The notes beneath the pieces were generated by a model. It made no database searches, was not told the origin of the DNA, and saw only the letters and a list, made by a program, of their open reading frames with translations. The translations under genes were made by a program, and so were the position numbers. Source: an uncultured Litoreibacter sp. (lineage in GTDB: Bacteria; Pseudomonadota; Alphaproteobacteria; Rhodobacterales; Rhodobacteraceae). From it: a DNA stretch of 64,000 nt. Positions 1 to 9,596 of the stretch are shown here, piece by piece (the stretch's first letter is position 1; each line of letters opens with the position of its first letter). The stretch lies in assembly GCF_947487515.1 (NCBI RefSeq), contig NZ_CANKWO010000001.1, positions 558,001-622,000 of the forward strand, in the 5' to 3' direction.

Positions 1-662
<662 letters not shown>

Positions 663-693
663 CTAGACCGCATCACATAGGGTCCGAGCAGAC

Positions 694-1254
694 ATGTCCC
701 AAATGATCAACAAACGCAGCCTCGCCGCTGCCGTGACGCTTGCCGTTTTGACGGGCTGTTCACCGGTGTCTGTTGGCCCCGACGTCACCAAGCTGATCAC
801 TCCGACCCATATTACAGCGGTGGATATGAAGCCTCCCTCTGAGCTGCCGGGCGTTTGCTGGGGGCATATTCCAGGGCCGCAGATCACCCAGATCGTGTCG
901 GATATCGTCATCGCCACCCCTGCCCAATTCGGGCCGAACGGCGAGGAAATATCACCAGCAATTTACCGCGAAGTCACCCGTCCGCAAACGTTCAACGAAG
1001 GCGACGGCCGCTGGTTTACGCGCACATGCGACGCGGATATGACGCCCGAATTCGTGGCCACCTTGCAACGCGCTTTGGCGGCCCGCGGTCTCTACCGTGG
1101 GGACATCAACGGCCTGATGGATCAGCGCACTCTGCGCGCGGTTCAGGAGTTCCAAACACCGCAAGGCCTAGATAGCGCAGTGCTGAGCCAAAGCGCCGCC
1201 CAGCAACTGGGGTTGATCGCGGTTGAGGTCGAACGCGACACCTCCGAAGGGTAA
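694..1254 (+). CDS. Lipoprotein with C-terminal peptidoglycan-binding-like domain
   Basis: 186 residues. The N-terminus has a type II signal peptide with lipobox LTGC (Cys22), so the protein is predicted to be lipid-anchored. Residues about 110-175 (ATLQRALAARGLYRGDINGL, followed by RTLRAVQEFQ) match the repeat pattern of the PG_binding_1 domain: a paired helix, G-x-Y-x-G-x-I-(N/D)-G and a helical VQxFQ. This suggests it attaches to the cell wall from the membrane face. The middle section has two cysteines but no motif I recognise. It is divergent from the ferredoxin across a 205-bp gap that should hold both promoters. The deacetylase-family gene follows after 33 bp. Confidence 0.8.
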   Translation: MSQMINKRSLAAAVTLAVLTGCSPVSVGPDVTKLITPTHITAVDMKPPSELPGVCWGHIPGPQITQIVSDIVIATPAQFGPNGEEISPAIYREVTRPQTFNEGDGRWFTRTCDADMTPEFVATLQRALAARGLYRGDINGLMDQRTLRAVQEFQTPQGLDSAVLSQSAAQQLGLIAVEVERDTSEG

Positions 1255-1287
1255 CCCTTTGCCCGGAGCGCGCAGGAAAGGACCATT

Positions 1288-2394
1288 GTGGCCAACACCC
1301 CGATCCTCCTAGGAAACTCCATCTACGAGCGCACTGGCAAGGGGACACGCCATCCTTTGGCTTGGCCCAAAACTGCCCCGACCTTGGCGCTTATCCGGCG
1401 CCTGCCGTGGTATGATCCGGCCCAATATGTGGAAAGCCCCCAAACCAGCTCACGCCGGATAAAGGCCTTTCATGACCCGAACTATGTTGACGCCGCCTTT
1501 GACGCCGAGACGCAACAAATGGTCCCCGATGCTATTCGCTTGAAGTTCGGGCTGGGCAGCAGCGACAACCCTATTTTTCCCAGCGTTATCCATCGCGCCT
1601 CGGCGGCCTGTGGTGCAGCACTCAAAGCCGCAGCGCTGTTGCGCGATGGCGGCGTCGTCCACAGCCCGCTGGGTGGCGCGCATCATTCGCAGCCCGCCCG
1701 CGCCAGTGGTTTTGGCTACTTCAACGACCTTGTGCTTGGGATAATGGCCCTCACTGAAACCTCCTCAAAACGCGTCGCCTACATCGATCTGGATGCGCAT
1801 CACGGCAATGCCGTCGAGGACGCCTTTGCCTTCAACCCGAACGTCATGACCGTCTCGGTTCATCAACAGAACTGCTGGCCCCATAGCGGCATTGAGAGCG
1901 ACCCGAAGTTCAATGTCTATAACCTTCCCGTGCCCGCAGGGTTCAACGATAGCGAAATGGCGCATGTGGTTCAGGAGGGCTTGCTGCCCTTGCTGGACCG
2001 CTTTGCCCCAGACGCCATCGTGATCCAAGCCGGAGCAGATGCACTTGAGGCCGACACGATGATGGACCTCGCTTTGTCAAATTTGGCCTATTTCGACACC
2101 ATCAAGCAGTTGCGCAACCGCGCCCCGCGCATCTGGGTGACAGGTGGCGGGGGGTATAACCCTTGGGCGGTTGTGCGATGCTGGACGGGCATTTGGTGCG
2201 TCTTGAACGATCGCGATCCTGACACGTCAATCCCGCGAGACGTCGAAGACGACATCACCGCACATATTCAGGCTTGGCCAACGGTAACAGCCCCTCAAGA
2301 CAACTGGCTGTCGACCCTGCAAGACGCGCCCCGTCCGGGTGAAGTTCGCCAAACGGTGGTTGATACGGTTGCCCGCTGTGTGGCAACTAACTAA
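1288..2394 (+). CDS. Histone deacetylase family (class II-like) zinc amidohydrolase
   Basis: 368 residues, a full-length arginase/deacetylase-fold enzyme that removes acyl groups from amines. Visible active-site elements are the tandem histidines in GGAHHSQP (H132, H133), the zinc ligands D169 and H171 in YIDLDAHHGN, D251 in IQAGADALEADT, and the GGGGYNP loop carrying the transition-state tyrosine near residue 308. Bacterial members act on acetylpolyamines, acetoin-related substrates or acetyl-lysine; the substrate cannot be told from sequence. It starts at the alternative codon GTG 1288 with AGGAAAGGA just upstream. Its stop overlaps the end of the convergent zinc-ribbon gene by 4 bp. Confidence 0.93.
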   Translation: MANTPILLGNSIYERTGKGTRHPLAWPKTAPTLALIRRLPWYDPAQYVESPQTSSRRIKAFHDPNYVDAAFDAETQQMVPDAIRLKFGLGSSDNPIFPSVIHRASAACGAALKAAALLRDGGVVHSPLGGAHHSQPARASGFGYFNDLVLGIMALTETSSKRVAYIDLDAHHGNAVEDAFAFNPNVMTVSVHQQNCWPHSGIESDPKFNVYNLPVPAGFNDSEMAHVVQEGLLPLLDRFAPDAIVIQAGADALEADTMMDLALSNLAYFDTIKQLRNRAPRIWVTGGGGYNPWAVVRCWTGIWCVLNDRDPDTSIPRDVEDDITAHIQAWPTVTAPQDNWLSTLQDAPRPGEVRQTVVDTVARCVATN

Positions 2395-3485
2395 GCCTGC
2401 GCGTCGTTCGAGCTGCCTTTGGAGGGATCACCGCAGGTGCCGCAAAAGTTGTAAAACGAGTTCTCGCGCGTGCCGCAGTTGGTACATTTGCTAAACAGGC
2501 AAAACCCGCAATGGACGCAATAGTCGACGTCAGCCATCGGTGGCTTCTCCGACTTTCTTACGGCCTTGGTGACAAACCGGCGGTCGCAGCTGGGGCAGAC
2601 CCCGTCCGAAATCTTTTTCACCGCCGTTTCATATTCGATCAGCTTGCGTTTTTCGGTCTCGGGCTTTTGCTCTTCGGTCTTCTTGTTGCTTTGATAACGC
2701 ATCATCGCCTTGATCGAAAAATGCGCAAACAACAAGGCCATGGCAATGCCGACGATGTATCTGACATAGCCGCCATAAGAGGGCAGATAGGGCACCAATT
2801 CGACGAAGAACGCAAAGAGAGAGAACAAAATGAAGCTTCGATAGATCGGCCAATAATGCGAGCTACGCTTCTTGGCGATCATCCACGCGGATATCAAAAG
2901 CAACGGCAAAGTCAGCGCGAGCCGAAGCATGAAAACCTTCAACACTTCGAATTTGCGGGCTTTTTCATATATAGGCCGCGCGGCATCTATGACCTGGCGC
3001 CTGTCTTGGCGAAGAGCCGCCAAGGTGCGGCGCGGCTCTACGCCTTTTTGCTCTAAGCGTTCGATGTCGCGCTCGGCTTTGCGTTCCTCAAGTTTCAGCG
3101 CCTCGATCTCATGGCTGCGCTTGATGACTTCAGAGTTCTGATCATCCGCTTCCGTGGCAGTTCGCGTCGCAATCCAGCTTCGAAAATTGATCAACTGGGT
3201 GTTGTAGTCCAAAGACCGTGACTTTAGTCGAACACGCGCATCTTCAATGTCGTTCTTATTGACGAGCAACGTGGCCTCGAGGGTGTCGATCCGCGCGTCG
3301 ATGGCCTCTAGTTTGACGTTATCGACAAAGTCGCTCTGCGATATTCGCTTTCCGGCAGTCGGGACGTCGGACATGATCAGCCCGCCCAATTGTATCAGCA
3401 GCCCTGCGATCACAATAGACAACAACCACATGGCTAAGCTGAACCAAAACATCGGACGTCGGACGGCCTTCATTTGCATTTCCAA
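2391..3485 (-). CDS. Membrane protein with coiled coil and C-terminal zinc ribbons (unknown function)
   Basis: 364 residues, not assigned to a family. Order along the chain: a transmembrane helix at about 13-38; a long charged helical region at about 55-175 rich in heptad-like Leu/Glu/Arg (IDTLEATLLVNKNDIEDARV, EIEALKLEERKAERDIERL), likely a periplasmic coiled coil; three further hydrophobic segments at about 180-265; then a cytoplasmic tail with cysteine pairs CPSC, CVHCGFC, CTNC and CGTCG (about 300-355) forming one or two zinc ribbons. The start MEMQMKAVRRP has no strong ribosome-binding site, so a few residues are uncertain. It is convergent with the deacetylase and downstream of the degP terminator, so it is probably monocistronic. 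Confidence 0.75.
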   Translation of the reverse strand: MEMQMKAVRRPMFWFSLAMWLLSIVIAGLLIQLGGLIMSDVPTAGKRISQSDFVDNVKLEAIDARIDTLEATLLVNKNDIEDARVRLKSRSLDYNTQLINFRSWIATRTATEADDQNSEVIKRSHEIEALKLEERKAERDIERLEQKGVEPRRTLAALRQDRRQVIDAARPIYEKARKFEVLKVFMLRLALTLPLLLISAWMIAKKRSSHYWPIYRSFILFSLFAFFVELVPYLPSYGGYVRYIVGIAMALLFAHFSIKAMMRYQSNKKTEEQKPETEKRKLIEYETAVKKISDGVCPSCDRRFVTKAVRKSEKPPMADVDYCVHCGFCLFSKCTNCGTRENSFYNFCGTCGDPSKGSSNDAQA

Positions 3486-3538
3486 TACATTTTTTCAATG
3501 TCGCCACAGCTAGCAAACCTTGCCCCTTTCAGGCAAAC

Positions 3539-3568
3539 AAAAAAGGGCGCTCAAACAAAGCGCCCTTT
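3539..3568 (-). terminator. Rho-independent terminator of the Do-type protease gene
   Basis: A 9-bp perfect stem (AAAGGGCGC with GCGCCCTTT on the plus strand, 3542-3550 and 3560-3568) with a 9-nt loop. Read on the minus strand it is followed by a run of six T. It lies 23 bp past the protease stop codon. Confidence 0.9.
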
Positions 3569-3590
3569 CCTTAAACTATTGAAGCAATGA

Positions 3591-5054
3591 TTATTCTTCG
3601 AGGCTAAGCGCCACAAAGCGGGGGTCACCTTCGCGGCGGATCAGCATCAAGAAAGACTTTCGCCCTGCGTCCTTTGCCTCCGCAATGCGAGCCTCCAGAT
3701 CATCCACAGACGCGATCTTTTTCTGACCAGCTTCCACGATCAAGTCACCGGCGCGCAGGCCTTTTTCAAAGGCGTCACTGTCTTCCGAGACATCTTTGAC
3801 CACCAATCCGTCAAGCCCAGCATCCAGCCCCAATTGCTCACGCAACTCGTCGGTCAGGACCGCAACGGTCATGCCCATGATCTTGCTTTCCTCAACCTCG
3901 GCCTTGTCCAATACAACTGGAACAGCGGTGGCTTCGGCTTCTTCACGGCGACCCAAGGTCACTTTCAACGTCTCGGATTTACCCTCACGGATAACCACGA
4001 CGCGGACCGCTTTCCCCACTTGGGTGTTTCCGACCAAGCGCACAAGTTCACGTGTATCTTTCACGTCATTGCCGTCAAAAACGGTGATCACATCGCCCGC
4101 CTTAATGCCGGAATCCTTACCAGGACCATCAGGAACATCTGTCACCAGCGCGCCTTTGGCATCCGCCAGTTCAAGCGCCTCGGCCACATCTTCGGTTACG
4201 TCTTGGATGCGTACACCCAACCAACCGCGACGGGTTTCGCCAAATTCCTTCAATTGATCCACAACTTTGGTCACCACGTTGGACGCCATGGAAAAGCCAA
4301 TCCCGATCGAGCCACCTGAGGGCGACAAAATGGCCGTGTTCACCCCAATCACATCGCCAGAAACGTTGAACAAAGGCCCGCCGGAGTTTCCGCGGTTGAT
4401 CGCAGCATCCGTCTGGATGAAGTCATCATAGGTGCCCGACAAGGCGCGGCCACGTTGCGACACAATACCCGCAGACACGGAAAACCCCTGCCCCAACGGG
4501 TTGCCAACCGCCACGACCCAATCGCCTACCCGCGCGGCGTCACTGTCGCCAAAGGACACAAATGGCAGCGGCTTGTCGCTTTCGACTTTCAGCAATGCAA
4601 TGTCGGTCTTCGGGTCGGTGCCGATCAGTTTGGCATCCAGCTTTTCACCCGAGAAGAACTCGATCTCAATTTCATCTGCCTTATCAATCACGTGGTTATT
4701 CGTGACGATATAGCCGTCCTCAGAGATCACAAAACCCGACCCCAAGGCGGAAGACCGGCGCGAGCGCTGCCCCTCTTGCTGGCGATCAAGGAAATCCTTG
4801 AAGAAGTCTTCCAAAGGCGACCCTTCGGGTACAATAGGGCGCGGTCCTTGATCAACATCCGCCACCGTTGTGGATGTGGTGATGTTAACAACCGCAGGAC
4901 TTACTTGATCCGCCAGATCCGCAAAGCTTTCGGGCATCTTGGCGTTGGCCGCGACGGCATGTGCCAAAACAAGTACAAAGCCCAAAACCAAAGCCGAGAG
5001 TGCCCTGAACGGGCCAGTCTGACTGTCTGTCCTTGTGAGAATATCTACTTTCAC
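3591..5054 (-). CDS. degP: Periplasmic Do/DegP-family serine protease with two PDZ domains
   Basis: 487 residues. It degrades or refolds misfolded envelope proteins. A signal peptide (ALSALVLGFVLVLAHAVAANA) precedes the trypsin-like domain, whose triad is readable as His121 (TNNHVID), Asp151 (KTDIALLKV) and Ser224 (RGNSGGPLF). Two PDZ domains follow, one starting near RRGWLGVRIQDV and one near EESKIMGMTVAVL. The frame is open to 5174, but GTG 5054 has a good AAAGGAG ribosome-binding site and puts the signal peptide at the N-terminus. An operator-like inverted repeat sits upstream. Separate terminator, so probably its own transcription unit. Confidence 0.95.
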   Translation of the reverse strand: MKVDILTRTDSQTGPFRALSALVLGFVLVLAHAVAANAKMPESFADLADQVSPAVVNITTSTTVADVDQGPRPIVPEGSPLEDFFKDFLDRQQEGQRSRRSSALGSGFVISEDGYIVTNNHVIDKADEIEIEFFSGEKLDAKLIGTDPKTDIALLKVESDKPLPFVSFGDSDAARVGDWVVAVGNPLGQGFSVSAGIVSQRGRALSGTYDDFIQTDAAINRGNSGGPLFNVSGDVIGVNTAILSPSGGSIGIGFSMASNVVTKVVDQLKEFGETRRGWLGVRIQDVTEDVAEALELADAKGALVTDVPDGPGKDSGIKAGDVITVFDGNDVKDTRELVRLVGNTQVGKAVRVVVIREGKSETLKVTLGRREEAEATAVPVVLDKAEVEESKIMGMTVAVLTDELREQLGLDAGLDGLVVKDVSEDSDAFEKGLRAGDLIVEAGQKKIASVDDLEARIAEAKDAGRKSFLMLIRREGDPRFVALSLEE

Positions 5055-5179
5055 GTTTTCGCTCCTTTGCGAACTCTGCCTATGCTTGGCGGCGGTCTTG
5101 CCTAAAGTCACGCCGCGCTCTGCACATAATCTGTGCGTCCATGCAGGCGTTATCAACCACCCGTAATGTCGCAATGCTT

Positions 5180-5198
5180 CAACTCACTGTGAGAGTTG
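5180..5198. promoter_or_regulatory. Inverted repeat upstream of the Do-type protease gene
   Basis: CAACTC (5180-5185) and GAGTTG (5193-5198) are perfect inverted arms, and a second small dyad TCACTGTGA lies inside. It sits about 130 bp ahead of the protease start in the 248-bp gap 5055-5302, which has no gene. It could be an operator for stress control, but no factor is assigned and no convincing -35/-10 pair was found. Confidence 0.3.
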
Positions 5199-5302
5199 TG
5201 TCAGTCTAGCACAAGCAGGCTTCCCGACAAACGCAAGGCAGGTCGGCGAATTCACGCTGTAATGCGTTACAAAACTTAACACCACGTTACCTTTGCAAGG
5301 GC

Positions 5303-6205
5303 CTAGCTGCGCTGCAGCCCCTCGCGTGCAGGCATTGATGCCGGCAGTTTGACATTTGCCGCCAACCCAACCCGCGACAGGCCACGGATCAGCTGGTATC
5401 CGGGGTCGAGCTGCCCTCTCTCCACCCCCAAAAGTGCTGAGTGCGGAAAGGCGTGATGATTGCCATGCCAATTTTCCCCAAATGTAATCAGCCCCAACCA
5501 CGGCAGGTTGTATCCTTGAACCGGAAGCCCCTCGATCCGCCATGCTTGATGCCCGCCGCGATGGGCGAAATGCCCAACCATCCAATGCCCAAACAACGAC
5601 ACAAAAACCCGCAAACAGACGCCCCAAAGAACCCACGCCCAACCACCAAATGCGAAGAGCACCAAGGCCAAAGGGATTTGTTGCGCCATCCATGTGCGCT
5701 CTAAGAAACGGTAAAACCGGTCTTGTGCCACGGCCTCTTCAATCAATAATGTCGGGGGCGAACTCAAGTCATAGACACAGCACATCTGCCACCACGCATC
5801 GCGCCAGAACCCCGCATCATGGGACGGATGCGGCGGGCATTTTGTTTGGCGCTGGTGCCAGTCTCGCATGTCATGGGCGCGGATCATCCCGAAGGGGCCA
5901 GCCATCCCCACCAACACCCCCAACCAGACCAGCGCATATTCAACGGCGCGCGGGGTTTCGAAACTGCGATGTATGAGCAACCTGTGCATGCCCACGGAAT
6001 GCCCTGCGCAGATCGTCACGGCACAAAGCACCAAAAAGACGAGAAAGGCATCAAGCTGCGCAAACAAAACGATCCCCGCCAGACCCGCCACCGCATTTCC
6101 CAACACCCACACCACTTTCACACGATCAGCACGGACAACCCCATCCACCGCAGATGTACTGCGGTCAGGGATCACCCGTTCTGTCGCGATCCATCGGGAC
6201 TGCAT
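5303..6205 (-). CDS. Acyl-CoA/acyl-lipid desaturase-like membrane di-iron protein
   Basis: 300 residues of the membrane fatty acid desaturase superfamily, which introduces double bonds into acyl chains using a histidine-bound di-iron centre. Boxes seen: HRLLIH (H74, H79), a divergent middle box HDMRDWHQ (H111, H117; the usual HxxHH is not intact) and the last box NWHGNHHAFP (H247, H250, H251). At least four hydrophobic segments flank them. The changed middle box means the exact reaction is uncertain; a relative such as a hydroxylase is possible. It starts 11 bp after the stop of the SRPBCC membrane protein, so the two are probably co-transcribed and may act on membrane lipids together. Confidence 0.82.
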   Translation of the reverse strand: MQSRWIATERVIPDRSTSAVDGVVRADRVKVVWVLGNAVAGLAGIVLFAQLDAFLVFLVLCAVTICAGHSVGMHRLLIHRSFETPRAVEYALVWLGVLVGMAGPFGMIRAHDMRDWHQRQTKCPPHPSHDAGFWRDAWWQMCCVYDLSSPPTLLIEEAVAQDRFYRFLERTWMAQQIPLALVLFAFGGWAWVLWGVCLRVFVSLFGHWMVGHFAHRGGHQAWRIEGLPVQGYNLPWLGLITFGENWHGNHHAFPHSALLGVERGQLDPGYQLIRGLSRVGLAANVKLPASMPAREGLQRS

Positions 6206-6216
6206 GTTCCCCTCTC

Positions 6217-7227
6217 CTAGCTTTCTGCGCGGGCCATAACATCACGCGCCAACACATCCATCGCCAGATAGGCCGCGCCTTTGGTCACCGGTGTGAAGAA
6301 CCAAGACGGCGCAAGAAGGCGATCATATTCCAAGCTGACGGATACTCTTGTGCCGTGGGGTTCTGCCTGAACGTGGTAGGTCAGATGCCGGTGTTTTAGC
6401 CAAGTTGCAAACGGGCTGCTGTCGGAGAGCACCTTGAAGACCACCGCGTCCTCCGAGCGCTCGACCACTTGCAAGGTCAAATACCCCTGCCCTTCGCGCC
6501 CTTCGAATTTCACCTTGCGCATCGCCCCTAGGGCCACGCCCTCGTCGATCACGACCTCTACCGGCTGCGGAAAAACACGAAGGACTTCCGGAAGGGGAAA
6601 ACTTGGCTGAGTGGCCTGCTCCAAGGTGGCCCAAACCTGCGCTGGAGAGGCTGCAACGAGATGCGACGCCTCGCTGCGGTTGGTTTGCGAAAAGGAATAG
6701 GCATGTGGCAGCCCCTCTAGGCTGCAAACACAGAGGACCCCAAAGGCGACAGCCAAGCTGCCAAAGTCAAAGAACCGGCTCTTGGGGTCGCTGTCCCCGC
6801 CTTGCCGAAACAAGTCAAGAAGAGCCGCCCCACCTTTGAACAATATGAATCCGATGGCCGCAAGAATGGCGACAACTGCCACGATCATCGCAACGCAAAA
6901 CACGACGATCAGCAATGCGCTGGCGGCCCTGGAATCTGACGCCACGGCAGGCTGCGGCGCAATCACACTGCCCACCCCAAGCACACAGGCCATCGCAAAA
7001 GACGATTGCAGCGTGCGCCGGAACACAATCACACTAAACCCTTGAGGCAGCCCATTGCGTACCGCAACCCAGCAAAGGTGAACGACCATGATGACCAATA
7101 GCGGGGCAACGAATTGCAGGCCGGTCTTCACATAGGCCGATTGCGACACAAGCCACGCGTAATACAAGGAACAGGCCGCTGCCGTAGAATGGGCCCAAAA
7201 CACAGAGCGAAAAGCCATCTTAATCAT
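6217..7227 (-). CDS. Membrane protein with C-terminal SRPBCC (START-like) domain
   Basis: 336 residues. The first half (about 1-175) carries five or so hydrophobic segments. The second half, from about SEASHLVAASPAQVWATLEQ to the end, reads as a SRPBCC/polyketide-cyclase-like lipid-binding domain: the HLVAASPAQVWATL opening strand and helix, then antiparallel strands such as GQGYLTLQVVE and VSVSLEYDRLL. This arrangement suggests a membrane-anchored binder of a hydrophobic ligand. It is upstream of the desaturase in the same likely operon, which supports a lipid role by inference only. No catalytic residues can be named. Confidence 0.75.
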   Translation of the reverse strand: MIKMAFRSVFWAHSTAAACSLYYAWLVSQSAYVKTGLQFVAPLLVIMVVHLCWVAVRNGLPQGFSVIVFRRTLQSSFAMACVLGVGSVIAPQPAVASDSRAASALLIVVFCVAMIVAVVAILAAIGFILFKGGAALLDLFRQGGDSDPKSRFFDFGSLAVAFGVLCVCSLEGLPHAYSFSQTNRSEASHLVAASPAQVWATLEQATQPSFPLPEVLRVFPQPVEVVIDEGVALGAMRKVKFEGREGQGYLTLQVVERSEDAVVFKVLSDSSPFATWLKHRHLTYHVQAEPHGTRVSVSLEYDRLLAPSWFFTPVTKGAAYLAMDVLARDVMARAES

Positions 7228-7285
7228 AGGTGTCTCTAATCAATTCAGAACACAACTATGCGGCACAAACCCTGTGTTTCCAAGT

Positions 7286-7480
7286 CTAGAAAGCGCCCTT
7301 TGCGATCCAGACGAAGAAGACCCCAAGCGCCACGGCCGCAAGCCCCATCCCGCGACGGGTCTCGGGTGGTATATCTGCCAAAGCCTTCACAATGTCCTCC
7401 ATACGCGAAGGGGCCAGTGCAAGCACCAGCCCCTCAACGACAAGCACAAGCCCTAAGGCCAATGCGATATGGATAAGCAT
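7286..7480 (-). CDS. DUF2065 small membrane protein (YjeT-like)
   Basis: 64 residues with two hydrophobic helices (ALALGLVLVVEGLVLAL and GLAAVALGVFFVWI) separated by a short polar loop (SRMEDIVKALADIPPETRR). This matches DUF2065, a family often encoded right after hflK-hflC. Its start codon overlaps the hflC stop by one base, so translation is probably coupled. The role is unknown; by context it may be a partner of the HflKC/FtsH complex. Confidence 0.85.
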   Translation of the reverse strand: MLIHIALALGLVLVVEGLVLALAPSRMEDIVKALADIPPETRRGMGLAAVALGVFFVWIAKGAF

Positions 7481-8364
7481 CAGTTGGCAGCCGCGCCTGC
7501 GTCCGACTTCAGGTAGTCAAAGAACGGGCTGTCAGGGTTGATCACCAGCGTTGAGTTGCTCCCCTTGATCGAGTTCTCGTAAGCATCCAGCGAGCGGCGG
7601 AACTCGAAGAACTCCGCATCCGCACCATAGGCCTTGGCAAAGATCGCATTGCGAAGCGCATCGGCTTCACCACGGGTGATATCCGCAGTTTTCTGCGCCT
7701 CTGACACCAGCTCTACCACCGTACGGTCAGCTTGGGCACGCACACGCAACGCGGCTTCCTCACCACGCGCAATCTCGTCGGCGGCTTCACGTTCACGCTC
7801 TGCACGCATCCGGTTGAAAGTCGCGTCTAGGTTTTGCTCTGGCAGGTTGGTTTGCTTCAAACGCACATCGACAACTTCCAGCCCCAAGGAGCGCGCCTTG
7901 GCGCGGGCTTGACTGGTGATCCGTGTCATCAAGGACGCGCGATCAGCCGACAAAATGGTGTTCGAAGTCACGCCGTCGGAGCCCAGAACACTCCGGATAA
8001 CGGGGTTCAGGATTTTCTCCAGCAGTGCGTCACCGGCACGTAAACCCCCAACACCAACAGCTTGGCGGAATTGCTCCACGTCTGAAATGCGGTAGCGGGC
8101 GAAAGCATCCACCACCAAACGACGGTCATCCGATGGGGTGACCTCGATGGCTTGGGTGTCCAGCGCCAAGATGCGGTCGTCATAGGTGACAACTTCTTGC
8201 AGCAAAGGCACTTTGAAGTAGAGGCCTGGTTCTTCCTTGACCGATTTGATCTGGCCGAACTGGAGCACTAACGCTTTCTCGCGCTCGTCGACGATAAACA
8301 CCGAGGACAGGATCACGAATACCGCGCCAAACAGCGCGATTAGGGATATGGTTCCTTTGGTCAT
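7480..8364 (-). CDS. hflC: HflC, band-7 subunit of the HflKC modulator of FtsH
   Basis: 294 residues. One N-terminal membrane anchor (ISLIALFGAVFVILSSVFIV) is followed by the SPFH/band-7 domain, which carries the family signature REKALVLQFGQI and the long helical C-terminal region (FNRMRAEREREAADEIARGE). HflC pairs with HflK on the periplasmic side to form a cage around the AAA protease FtsH and limit its proteolysis. The start ATG shares one base with the hflK stop (TGATG). Same operon as hflK and DUF2065. Confidence 0.96.
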   Translation of the reverse strand: MTKGTISLIALFGAVFVILSSVFIVDEREKALVLQFGQIKSVKEEPGLYFKVPLLQEVVTYDDRILALDTQAIEVTPSDDRRLVVDAFARYRISDVEQFRQAVGVGGLRAGDALLEKILNPVIRSVLGSDGVTSNTILSADRASLMTRITSQARAKARSLGLEVVDVRLKQTNLPEQNLDATFNRMRAEREREAADEIARGEEAALRVRAQADRTVVELVSEAQKTADITRGEADALRNAIFAKAYGADAEFFEFRRSLDAYENSIKGSNSTLVINPDSPFFDYLKSDAGAAAN

Positions 8365-9524
8365 CAGTTGGACCCTCCGGTGGTCGTGCGACGCAACTCA
8401 TTGAGCGGCAGATATGGGACAACGCCCTGCCCGCCTTCGGAAGAGCTGTCGAGAATGATTTTATCAGTGGAGCCGTAAACCCGTTCAACGGTCTCCAGCC
8501 ACAAGCGTTTGCGCGTCACTTCTGGTGCTTTCGCATATTCTTCCAAAACGGCTGTGAAGCGTGCGGCTTCACCTTCGGCTTGGTTGACCTGCTGGGCGCG
8601 GTAGGCTTCGGCTTGCTCCAGAAGCTGGGCAGCTTCACCACGGGCACCCGCCAAAACTCGGTTGGCATAGGTGTCAGCTTGGCGCTGTAGGGTGTCGCGC
8701 TTTTGCTCGGCGGCTTGCACTTCGCGGAAGCTGTCGATGACTTCGCGCGGCGGGTCGGCCTTATCAAGGTTAAGACGCACGATATTCACACCGGAATCAT
8801 ATTGGTCCATCGTCGTTTGAATCAACTCAAGGGTGGTATCGGCAATTGCCTGACGGTCACGGTTCAAGATTGGTGCCAGTTCAGAGCGCGCAATGACCTC
8901 ACGCATCGCCGATTCAGACACGGCGCGAATGGTTTCGCGTGGCTCGGCAAGGTTGAATTGAAACTTCGCTAAGTCGTTGATGTTCCAAACAACTTGGAAG
9001 TCTACATCGACGATGTTTTCATCCGTGGTCAGCATCAAGCCGCTTTCGCCGCGCCCCCCCAAACCGATGTCTTCGGTTTGCTCGCGGGTCACAGGTTGCA
9101 CTTCCGCGGTGACCAGCGGCCAAGGCGCAAAGTTCAAACCGGATTCGCCGGTTGCGGAATATTCACCCAAGAACAGTTCAACCGACTGCTCTTCGGGCTT
9201 CACCGTGTAGAACGACTTGAACAGCCAAAGCGCCACAGCGCCCATGGCAATCAGTCCGAATGTGCCCTTAGTGAACCCAAGACCGCCAGATCCGGAGCCA
9301 CCGCCACCAGTGCCATTGTTGGAGCCACCACCGCGACCGCCCATCAGGACGCGCAATTGCTCTTGGCCTTTTTTCATCAGCTCGTCGATCTCGGGGATCT
9401 CGCCACCGCTTGGCTTGCGGCCACCGCCACCGCCGTTGTTGTTCGAGCCGTTAGACCCGCCTCGATCGTCTCCTCCGCCGCGGTTTCCACCGCCGCCCCA
9501 AGGTCCGCCATTGTTACCGGCCAT
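8364..9524 (-). CDS. hflK: HflK, band-7 subunit of the HflKC modulator of FtsH
   Basis: 386 residues, first gene of hflK-hflC-DUF2065. The cytoplasmic N-terminus is a low-complexity Gly/Asn/Arg segment of about 35 residues, then EIPEIDELMKKGQEQLRVLM (typical of HflK), a second Gly/Ser-rich linker, one membrane helix (TFGLIAMGAVALWLF) and the SPFH domain with KPEEQSVELFLGEY. The C-terminal half is helical and Ala/Glu/Arg rich. The gene lies behind glutathione reductase on the same strand with a 72-bp gap, enough for its own promoter. Good ribosome-binding site (AGAGGATAAT) before ATG 9524. Confidence 0.96.
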   Translation of the reverse strand: MAGNNGGPWGGGGNRGGGDDRGGSNGSNNNGGGGGRKPSGGEIPEIDELMKKGQEQLRVLMGGRGGGSNNGTGGGGSGSGGLGFTKGTFGLIAMGAVALWLFKSFYTVKPEEQSVELFLGEYSATGESGLNFAPWPLVTAEVQPVTREQTEDIGLGGRGESGLMLTTDENIVDVDFQVVWNINDLAKFQFNLAEPRETIRAVSESAMREVIARSELAPILNRDRQAIADTTLELIQTTMDQYDSGVNIVRLNLDKADPPREVIDSFREVQAAEQKRDTLQRQADTYANRVLAGARGEAAQLLEQAEAYRAQQVNQAEGEAARFTAVLEEYAKAPEVTRKRLWLETVERVYGSTDKIILDSSSEGGQGVVPYLPLNELRRTTTGGSN

Positions 9525-9596
9525 GCAGCATTATCCTCTTATCAATTCGTCTACGTTCTATAGCTTGGTCTTAAGTGGGTCCTTAAGGCCCCGAAA

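Noticed and set aside
5184-5693. 169-codon frame overlapping the desaturase
   Set aside because: Same strand, different frame within the desaturase C-terminus; the desaturase has its histidine boxes and this does not resemble any protein.
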